Shown one piece after another: positions 1 to 4,138 of a stretch of 5,025 nt of DNA. The notes under the pieces are model-generated. The model saw only the letters and a program-made list of their open reading frames with translations, was not told the DNA's origin and made no database searches. Positions within the stretch are counted from its first letter, which is position 1, and every line of letters begins with the position of its first letter. The position numbers and the translations under genes are program-made. The DNA is taken from the NCBI GenBank assembly GCA_900556705.1, contig USPT01000080.1, forward strand, positions 1-5,025. The letters are read 5' to 3'. This DNA comes from an uncultured Collinsella sp. GTDB taxonomy: Bacteria > Actinomycetota > Coriobacteriia > Coriobacteriales > Coriobacteriaceae.

Positions 1-536
1 GCGAGAACGCACCGGTCAAGGCATGGCGCGAGGCCTATCGTCTGTTCAAGACCAAGAAAGGCGCGCGCTGCTCGATCGAGAACTTGCTCAAACGCGTGCT
101 CAAAGGCAAGCCGGTGGGCCACATTACGCCCGCGGTGGATATTTACAACACGATTTCGTTGACTTATGCGTTGCCCGTTGGCGGTGAGGATTTGCATGCT
201 ATTGAGGGCAATCTGCGCCTGGCGGTGACCGACGGTGGCGACGCGTTCTTGCCACTTGGCGAGGAGGCGGATGATCCGACGCTGCCCGGTGAGCTTGCCT
301 ATATCGATGATGCGGGCGCCGTCTGCCGTTGCTGGAACTGGCGCGATGGCGTTCGCACGGCGCTGTCCGATGATTCGGCGGACGCATTTCTGGCGATTGA
401 GTGCGTGGAGCCCGAGCGGATGGGGGATTGCCAGGCTGCCATCGATCGCTTGGCCGAGCTGCTCGAGCGCTATTTGGGAGCGACGGTTGTCATTAAGACG
501 CTTGTGACCCGCGACAATCCCTGTGTGGAGCTGTAG
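1..536 (+). CDS. B3/4 domain-containing protein (PheRS beta-subunit-like), 5' end cut off by window
   Basis: The reading frame is open from base 3 and ends at the TAG at 534-536, giving 177 visible residues. The start codon lies left of the window; the in-frame TTG at 84 is internal, because conserved sequence continues upstream of it. Visible motifs fit the stand-alone B3/4 family: an N-terminal helix with AWREAYRLF (visible residues 7-15), then DIYNTISLTYALPVGGEDL (46-64), GNLRLAV (69-75), FLPLG (82-86) and PGELAYIDD followed by RCWNWRDG (about 95-116). In phenylalanyl-tRNA synthetase beta this fold carries the editing site that clears Tyr-tRNA(Phe). Free-standing copies may be trans-editing or nucleic-acid-binding proteins, but their role is largely unproven. 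Family members are usually about 220-240 residues, so roughly 50 N-terminal residues are missing. A hairpin repeat starts 28 bases after the stop. Family assignment is fairly sure, function is not. Confidence 0.82.
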   Translation, partial: ENAPVKAWREAYRLFKTKKGARCSIENLLKRVLKGKPVGHITPAVDIYNTISLTYALPVGGEDLHAIEGNLRLAVTDGGDAFLPLGEEADDPTLPGELAYIDDAGAVCRCWNWRDGVRTALSDDSADAFLAIECVEPERMGDCQAAIDRLAELLERYLGATVVIKTLVTRDNPCVEL

Positions 537-564
537 CGGCGTCTGCGGATCATGTTCGCCGGTC

Positions 565-606
565 AAAACCACCACAAAGGTGCCTGTCCCCTTTGTGGTG
601 GTTTTT
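565..606. repeat. Hairpin repeat copy 1, likely terminator after the B3/4 gene
   Basis: A perfect 16-bp inverted repeat (left arm 565-580, AAAACCACCACAAAGG; right arm 590-605) encloses the 9-base loop TGCCTGTCC (581-589). The right arm ends in a T run (602-606), so on the + strand it has the form of a rho-independent terminator. It begins 28 bases after the B3/4 stop. The same stem recurs at 2143-2186 and 2551-2590, so this is a dispersed repeat as well as a terminator. The GGGGACAGGCACC core (reading the - strand across loop and stem) recalls REP-like elements of RAYT transposases, which is an inference from memory. Confidence 0.85.
565..606 (+). terminator. Rho-independent terminator formed by repeat copy 1
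   Basis: A 16-bp perfect stem with a 9-base loop, the final stem bases and the base after them forming TTTTT on the + strand (602-606). It lies between the B3/4 gene and the MarR gene, so the two are probably not co-transcribed. The A run of the left arm would also give T bases on the - strand, so it could work in both directions. Confidence 0.7.
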
Positions 607-638
607 ATGTTGATGGGTTAACAAATGGGGTATTTGGG

Positions 639-687
639 TACGGGTGTCGCCTTATGCGACTAAGATGTTTACCCGTAAGCATTATGC
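639..687. promoter_or_regulatory. Possible operator region upstream of the MarR gene
   Basis: Several short symmetric elements lie just before the MarR start at 710: a 7-base inverted repeat TACGGGT (639-645) and ACCCGTA (671-677), the 9-base palindrome GCATTATGC (679-687), and TTATGC at 652-657 repeated exactly 30 bases later at 682-687. MarR proteins bind short palindromes and commonly repress their own gene, so this is a plausible autoregulatory site. No good -35/-10 pair could be fixed; TAAGAT at 661-666 is a weak -10 candidate. Such short repeats could also arise by chance. Confidence 0.3.
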
Positions 688-709
688 AAGCGAAAGGCGG
701 TCGTCTCCC

Positions 710-1159
710 ATGCAGCAGAACGACGAGACACGTTTCGAGGACTTTGTCGGACTGATCAGTGGGCTCTACAAGGAGATCCAGCGCATTAAGACATCCGAGG
801 GCGCAAGGCTGGGCCTCAAGGGCTCCGACGTGATGTGCCTGTACTATCTTGAGCGCAGCAAGGACGGCCTGACTGGCGCTGACCTGGCTCGCATGGCAGG
901 CGTGACCCGCGCCGCCGTCTCGCGTACGCTCGCGCATCTGGAGGAGGGCGGCTACGTCGAGGTCGATGATTCGGGCGATGCCGCCGTTAAGTATCGTGCT
1001 CCGGTGCGCCTGACCGCTCTGGGCGGCGAGAGCATGAGCGAGGCGGACCGCATCATTCGCGAGGTGCTCGATACCACCGGTAAGGCTATGGGTGTGGAGC
1101 AGCGCGAGCAGATGTATGCGTCGCTGCGTACGATTCTCAACACCCTGCGCGAGCTGTAG
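710..1159 (+). CDS. MarR-family winged-helix transcriptional regulator
   Basis: The ATG at 710 is chosen because AAAGGCGG (693-700) lies 9 bases before it. The frame could open at the GTG at 644, but those 22 extra residues (SPYATKMFTRK and on) look unlike the family and would overlap the symmetric upstream DNA. The product has 149 residues, the usual MarR length. Residues 5-35 form the N-terminal dimerisation helix. The winged helix-turn-helix spans about 38-105: GLTGADLARMAGVTR, recognition helix AAVSRTLAHLEEGGYV (68-83), then a wing with D86-D87 and a basic RAPVRLT segment (96-102). The C-terminal helices (106-149) complete the dimer interface. It should act as a dimeric cytoplasmic repressor, or less often an activator, that responds to a small ligand or oxidation. 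No transporter or enzyme sits directly beside it as an obvious target. DegV follows 119 bases downstream on the same strand and is a possible target only by position. Family confident, ligand unknown. Confidence 0.88.
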   Translation: MQQNDETRFEDFVGLISGLYKEIQRIKTSEGARLGLKGSDVMCLYYLERSKDGLTGADLARMAGVTRAAVSRTLAHLEEGGYVEVDDSGDAAVKYRAPVRLTALGGESMSEADRIIREVLDTTGKAMGVEQREQMYASLRTILNTLREL

Positions 1160-1278
1160 GGCCGCCAAGGCTTTTGCTTCCAATTAACAACTGCATAGTC
1201 CTGTTTGAGCGCGTATACCGTGCCGGGGCCTTGCTGTCAAAATTCCCTGCGCGGGACCTGCGCAAGAAAGGATTCGCT

Positions 1279-2133
1279 ATGTCCGTCCGCATTATTACCG
1301 ATTCCGCAAGCGATATGTCGCCGGCCGAGCACCCGGCACTGGCCGTTTTGCCGCTGTCCGTCACCTTTGGCACCGATGTGTACATGGATGGCATCGACAT
1401 CGATCACCAGCGCTTTTACGAGATGCTCGTGGAGCGCGATGAGCTGCCCAAGACCGGCCAGGTCAACCCGTACGCGTTTTCGCAGGCCATCTCCGAGGTT
1501 CGTGAAGCCGGCGATGAGGCTGTGATTATTACCGTGGGCGCTAAGCTATCAGGCACCAATCAGAGTGCCCGTACCGCACTTGCCGAGGCGCCAGGTGGCG
1601 ACGTGTTCGTGGTAGACAGCAACAACGTCACCCTGGGCGAGCGCGTCCTGGTCGAATATGCGCTGCGCTTGGTGGACGAGGGCCGCAGTGCATCTCAGAT
1701 CGCGGTGGCTGTCGAGGCCGTGCGCGACCGTGTGGTGGTTATCGGCCTGCTCGAGACGCTGGAGTATCTGGTGCGCGGCGGTCGTCTGTCTGCTGCGGCC
1801 GGCGCCGTGGGCACGCTGCTCAACGTAAAGCCCGTGGTGGCTGTCGAGGACGGTCTGATCGTGCAGCTGGGCAAGGCGCGCGGTTCCAAGAACGGCCGCA
1901 ACCTGCTGAACCAAAAGGTCGAAAAGGCGGGCGGCATCGACTTTTCCATGCCGCTGGCGCTCGGCTATACGGGTCTTTCGGATGCGGTGCTCAAGAAGTA
2001 TATCGAGGACAGCGCTGCGCTGTGGGCTGGTCACACCGAGGGCGAACTGCCCGTTCACACCATTGGCGCCACCATCGGTACCCACGTTGGCCCCGGCGCC
2101 GTAGCAGTAGCCTTCTTCCAGCCCGCCAACTAA
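1279..2133 (+). CDS. DegV-family fatty-acid-binding protein (FakB-like)
   Basis: The ATG at 1279 is preceded by AAGAAAGGA (1264-1272), and the family's N-terminal motif RIITDSASDM begins three residues in, so the longer in-frame opening at 1174 is rejected. The product is 284 residues, normal for DegV. Visible motifs are ITDSASDM (6-13), PKTGQVNP (57-64), KLSGTNQSA (89-97), VDSNNVTLG (112-120), TLEYLVRGGRLS (160-171), LLNVKPVV and the C-terminal GTHVGPGAVAVAF (267-279). In FakB-type proteins a Thr, a Ser and a C-terminal His in these motifs hold the fatty-acid carboxylate; T59, S91 and H269 are the likely equivalents. FakB hands the bound fatty acid to the kinase FakA for phosphorylation and membrane lipid synthesis. 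No fakA is in this window, and bacteria often have several DegV paralogues with different acyl preferences. No signal peptide, so cytoplasmic. Hairpin repeat copy 2 begins 9 bases after the stop. Confidence 0.93.
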   Translation: MSVRIITDSASDMSPAEHPALAVLPLSVTFGTDVYMDGIDIDHQRFYEMLVERDELPKTGQVNPYAFSQAISEVREAGDEAVIITVGAKLSGTNQSARTALAEAPGGDVFVVDSNNVTLGERVLVEYALRLVDEGRSASQIAVAVEAVRDRVVVIGLLETLEYLVRGGRLSAAAGAVGTLLNVKPVVAVEDGLIVQLGKARGSKNGRNLLNQKVEKAGGIDFSMPLALGYTGLSDAVLKKYIEDSAALWAGHTEGELPVHTIGATIGTHVGPGAVAVAFFQPAN

Positions 2134-2142
2134 CCGACCTGC

Positions 2143-2186
2143 CATAAACCACCACAAAGGGGACAGGCCCTTTGTGGTGGTTTATG
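2143..2186. repeat. Hairpin repeat copy 2 (opposite orientation to copies 1 and 3)
   Basis: A perfect 19-bp inverted repeat (2143-2161, CATAAACCACCACAAAGGG; 2168-2186) with the 6-base loop GACAGG (2162-2167). The stem is shared with copies 1 and 3, but the centre reads GGGGACAGGCCC where the outer copies read the complement (GGTGCCTGTCCCC), so this copy is inverted, with a small change (GCCC against GCACC) at one edge of the loop. It starts 9 bases after the DegV stop and ends 26 bases before the MGMT ATG. The T stretch after it is interrupted (TTTATGCTTTT), so termination may be weaker than at copy 1. Confidence 0.85.
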
Positions 2187-2212
2187 CTTTTCTGAGTGGA
2201 AGGGAGCGAGCA

Positions 2213-2533
2213 ATGGCGTCTGAGGGCTTTTTTGAACGGGTGTACGAGGTGGTCGAGCAGATCCCCGAGGGGATGGTCGCCACGTATGGTCAGGTAGCGC
2301 TGCTTGCCGGTCGTCCGCGGAGCGCGCGGTACGTGGGCTACGCGCTGCACAGCAATCCGCGCCCCGGCGAGATTCCCTGCCATCGCGTGGTGTTTGCCGA
2401 CGGCCGTATCTGTGCGGGCTTTGCCTTTGGTGGCCCCGATGCTCAGCGCGAGCTCTTAATGGGGGAGGGCGTGACGTTTGCCGATCCCATGCATGTTGAT
2501 CTGGCCGCCTGTCGTTGGCCTGCCGGACTCTAG
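2213..2533 (+). CDS. Short MGMT-family protein (alkyltransferase DNA-binding domain with PCHR active site)
   Basis: The ATG at 2213 has AAGGGAG (2200-2206) six bases upstream. The frame extends back to 2174, but that would start inside hairpin repeat copy 2, so it is rejected. The product is 106 residues: only the MGMT/Ogt DNA-binding and catalytic domain, without the N-terminal Ada-like domain. Seen are IPEGMVATYGQVA (17-29; Y25 the base-flipping Tyr), SARYVGYAL (37-45; R39 the likely arginine finger), N48, IPCHRVV (54-60; C56 the methyl acceptor with H57), a GG pair at 73-74 and the helix QRELLMGEG. The short length and the VDLAACRW ending resemble alkyltransferase-like (ATL) proteins such as E. 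coli YbaZ, where Trp replaces the Cys. Here the Cys is present, so it could repair O6-alkylguanine by irreversible self-alkylation. Whether it is a true repair enzyme or a damage sensor cannot be told from sequence. Hairpin repeat copy 3 follows 17 bases after the stop. Confidence 0.9.
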   Translation: MASEGFFERVYEVVEQIPEGMVATYGQVALLAGRPRSARYVGYALHSNPRPGEIPCHRVVFADGRICAGFAFGGPDAQRELLMGEGVTFADPMHVDLAACRWPAGL

Positions 2534-2550
2534 CGGCTCTGCCGTGGCCG

Positions 2551-2590
2551 AAACCACCACAAAGGTGCCTGTCCCCTTCGTGGTGGTTTT
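2551..2590. repeat. Hairpin repeat copy 3, likely terminator after the MGMT gene
   Basis: A 15-bp stem (2551-2565 with 2575-2589) and the 9-base loop TGCCTGTCC (2566-2574), the same orientation and loop as copy 1. One base differs in the right arm (CCTTCG instead of CCTTTG), giving an A-C mismatch in the + strand transcript but a G-U wobble in the - strand transcript. TTTT ends the element at 2587-2590. It begins 17 bases after the MGMT stop, and in this convergent gap it could also stop leftward read-through. Confidence 0.83.
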
Positions 2591-2633
2591 AGTTTACCGG
2601 AGCTAACTTATGGAGAAGGTGTGGCGGCGCATA

Positions 2634-2668
2634 TTGACACTACAAAGTAAACCACGGTGAACTATATT
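2634..2668 (+). promoter_or_regulatory. Promoter-like AT-rich patch in the convergent gap
   Basis: A consensus -35 hexamer TTGACA (2634-2639) and a -10-like TATATT (2663-2668) lie in an AT-rich stretch that stands out from the GC-rich surroundings. The spacing is 23 bases, longer than the usual 16-18, so they may not be a working pair, or an activator may be needed. If used, transcription would begin near 2675 and read straight into the structured DNA at 2675-2814. Weak - strand alternatives exist (TATAGT, complement of 2661-2666), so the direction is not certain. Confidence 0.35.
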
Positions 2669-2674
2669 GTATTC

Positions 2675-2814
2675 AGCAACGGAGCAGGCAATAGGCGATG
2701 AAAAAGCCTGCCCTGTTGAGTTTGATTCGCATCCCTCCCCTCTGTGCGATTCAACGGTGTACTTCGGGAACAGGCCCGCTGGCAACTATCTGCCAGCGGG
2801 CCTGTTCCTGTTTG
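2675..2814 (+). ncRNA. Candidate structured small RNA or orphan attenuator
   Basis: Three hairpins follow one another with no convincing gene: GCAGGC/GCCTGC (2684-2689 with 2706-2711), a 10-base arm pair with one mismatch (2722-2731 with 2745-2754), and a terminator-like 18-bp perfect stem (2767-2784 with 2791-2808). Alternative pairings are possible: 2682-2689 with 2800-2807, and CCTGTT (2712-2717) with AACAGG (2769-2774), as in an attenuator switch. No + strand gene lies downstream before the convergent trpS, so a leader role in the present arrangement is unlikely. A promoter-like patch precedes it. It matches no RNA family I recognise: no SRP, tmRNA, T-box or tRNA signature. A 63-codon frame from the ATG at 2698 runs through the hairpins but shows no protein-like features. 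Confidence 0.38.
2765..2814 (+). terminator. Strong hairpin with short U-rich tail in the convergent gap
   Basis: An 18-bp perfect stem (2767-2784 with 2791-2808, starting GGAACAGGCCCGCTGGCA), extended by one G-U and one C-G pair to 2765/2810, with the 6-base loop ACTATC. It is followed on the + strand by TGTTTG, a modest T-rich tail; the - strand side has no T run. This favours a + strand terminator, though a weak one by tail. It could end the candidate RNA that precedes it. Confidence 0.5.
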
Positions 2815-2833
2815 TCGGGAGAGTGTGATGGAC

Positions 2834-2855
2834 GGAGCCGAAGCGGTCCGGCTCC
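2834..2855 (-). other. Second hairpin just beyond the trpS terminator
   Basis: A 7-bp inverted repeat, GGAGCCG (2834-2840) with CGGCTCC (2849-2855), directly abuts the T run of the trpS terminator on the - strand. It may back up termination or be an unrelated small hairpin. No T run follows it on the - strand. Confidence 0.35.
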
Positions 2856-2883
2856 AAAAAAGGCGGACGCCGTAGCGCCCGCC
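2856..2883 (-). terminator. Rho-independent terminator of trpS
   Basis: On the - strand a 9-bp GC-rich stem (2883-2875 with 2870-2862, one G-U wobble) closes on the loop TACG between C and G, a UNCG-type tetraloop that is very stable in RNA. Six T bases follow (2861-2856). It lies 35 bases after the trpS stop, a textbook position. Confidence 0.85.
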
Positions 2884-2918
2884 CTATAGCAATCGAAAGC
2901 TCAAGTCAGCAGATCGGT

Positions 2919-3968
2919 CTAGTACACCATACCCATGGCGTCCTGAACCTCTGCCAGGGTCTGCTCGGCGATCTCGTTGGCGCGACGGTTGCCCTCGTGC
3001 AGCACGTCCTTCACGTAATCCAGATCGTTCTCGTAGCGCTGGCGACGCTCGCGGATCGGTGCGAAGTACTCGTTGACGGCCTCGGTCACGTACTTCTTGA
3101 GCTGGCCGGAGCCGCCCATACCGATCTCCTCGGCAATTTCGACCTCGGAGCGACCGGTGCAGATGGCGGCCGTCGAAAGCAGGCCAGACACGCCGGGGCG
3201 GTTCTCGGGATCGAACGTGATCATGCGCTCGGAGTCGGTCTGGCTCTTCTTGATGCGCTTTGCCGTCTCCTCAGCGGTCATCGAGATGTTGATGGCGTTG
3301 CCGTAGCTCTTGCTCATCTTGCGACCGTCAAGGCCGGGCAGTAGCGGGGTCTCGGACAGCAGTGCCTCGACCTCGGGAAATACCTTGCCGTAGCGGTTGT
3401 TAAAGCGGCGTGCGATGGTGCGGGTTAGCTCGATGTGCGGCAGCTGGTCACGACCGACGGGCACCACGTTGCCCTTGCAGAACAGAATGTCGCAGGCCTG
3501 ATGTACCGGGTAGGTGAGCAGAAGGCCGGTGAGCTCGTGGCCCGAGGCCTCCATCTCGGCCTTTACCGTGGGGTTGCGCGCCAGCTCGGCCTCGGACACC
3601 AGCGACAGGAACGGCAGCATGAGCTGGTTGGCGGCGGGCACGGCGGAGTGCGCGTAGATCATGGTCTTGTCGGGGTCAATGCCGCAGGCAAGGTAGTCCA
3701 TGACCATGTTGTACACGTTGTCCTGGATGTGCTCGGTCGTGTCGCGGTCAGTGATGACCTGGTAGTCGGCGATGAGCACGTTGGTCTTGGCGCCCATGTT
3801 CTGCAGCTCAACACGGCCCTTGAGGGTACCGAAGTAGTGGCCCAGGTGCAGACGGCCGGTGGGGCGGTCGCCGGTGAGCATGGTGAACTTCTCGGGCGTC
3901 TTGGCCAGGCCCTCGCGAATGGCGTTGCTCTTTTGCAGCGCGACTTCGTAGCTGTTCTCGTTTGGCAT
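2919..3968 (-). CDS. trpS: Tryptophanyl-tRNA synthetase
   Basis: The start is the ATG at 3968-3966 (MPNENSYEVAL), with AGGAG (3978-3974) five bases upstream; the frame is open further to 4073 but that extension has no conserved sequence. The product has 349 residues, at the long end of the bacterial TrpRS range. It is a class I aminoacyl-tRNA synthetase that charges tRNA(Trp) in the cytoplasm. Motifs: TGDRPTGRLHLGHYFGTLK (32-50) with the HIGH-type HLGH at 41-44, ADYQVITDRD (67-76), YPVHQACDILF (153-163), PVGRDQLPHIELTR (170-183) and LDGRKMSKSYGN (213-224) with KMSKS at 217-221. A helical anticodon-binding C-terminal part follows (about 230-349). It is read alone, toward the MGMT gene, and ends in a clear terminator. 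The 170-base upstream gap shows no T-box signature. Confidence 0.97.
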   Translation of the reverse strand: MPNENSYEVALQKSNAIREGLAKTPEKFTMLTGDRPTGRLHLGHYFGTLKGRVELQNMGAKTNVLIADYQVITDRDTTEHIQDNVYNMVMDYLACGIDPDKTMIYAHSAVPAANQLMLPFLSLVSEAELARNPTVKAEMEASGHELTGLLLTYPVHQACDILFCKGNVVPVGRDQLPHIELTRTIARRFNNRYGKVFPEVEALLSETPLLPGLDGRKMSKSYGNAINISMTAEETAKRIKKSQTDSERMITFDPENRPGVSGLLSTAAICTGRSEVEIAEEIGMGGSGQLKKYVTEAVNEYFAPIRERRQRYENDLDYVKDVLHEGNRRANEIAEQTLAEVQDAMGMVY

Positions 3969-4138
3969 GATTGCTCCTAACGTATGTTCATGGGTCAAGA
4001 TGATAACGCGTTTATTGGAGGGGCGGTGCGTAAGTAGGCGAGGGGCGGGAGAGGGACGCGCGTGGTGCGGCATGTGCGATGGGTGTGGCGCGGCCGTGCT
4101 TGGCTAACGGTGCCTTGGCACATCCTCGGCAGCTTGCC
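3969..4138. other. Intergenic gap upstream of trpS, little to see
   Basis: 170 bases between the WecA/TagO-like stop and the trpS start. On the - strand there is TATCAT (4005-4000) as a possible -10 with no matching -35, and TTGACC (3998-3993) too close to the start codon to pair with a -10. A 12-base near-palindrome GTGCCTTGGCAC (4110-4121) has no T run. No clear terminator follows the upstream gene, so read-through into trpS is possible. Confidence 0.4.

Noticed and set aside
605..1183. Long open frame on the - strand opposite the MarR gene
   Set aside because: It has no ribosome binding site or recognisable motif, and it exactly opposes a well-supported MarR gene. Long antisense frames are expected in GC-rich coding DNA.
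1549..2157. Long open frame on the - strand opposite DegV
   Set aside because: It mirrors the DegV coding frame, begins within repeat copy 2, and its His/Gln/Arg-rich product matches nothing known.
565..2590. CRISPR array made of the three repeats
   Set aside because: Copies are separated by whole genes, differ in orientation and are simple hairpins; there are no regular spacers.
2675..2814. SRP RNA, tmRNA, 6S RNA or tRNA
   Set aside because: No SRP apical loop signature, no tRNA-like ends or CCA, no D- or T-loop consensus, and no clear 6S-like long rod with a central bubble pairing both ends.
2698..2889. 63-codon + strand frame starting MKKPALLSL in the convergent gap, as a leader peptide or small protein
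   Set aside because: The nearest purine-rich site (GGAG at 2681-2684) is 13 bases from the ATG, the frame runs through two strong hairpins and the trpS terminator, and there is no run of one amino acid's codons as in attenuation leaders. A shorter peptide cannot be fully excluded.
3435..3980. Long + strand frame opposite trpS
   Set aside because: Product is dominated by Val, Gly, His and Leu, the usual complement of GC-rich codons; trpS on the other strand has all its catalytic motifs.
3969..4138. T-box leader for tryptophan control of trpS
   Set aside because: The - strand leader lacks the conserved T-box GGTGGTACCGCG-type sequence and a terminator before the gene.
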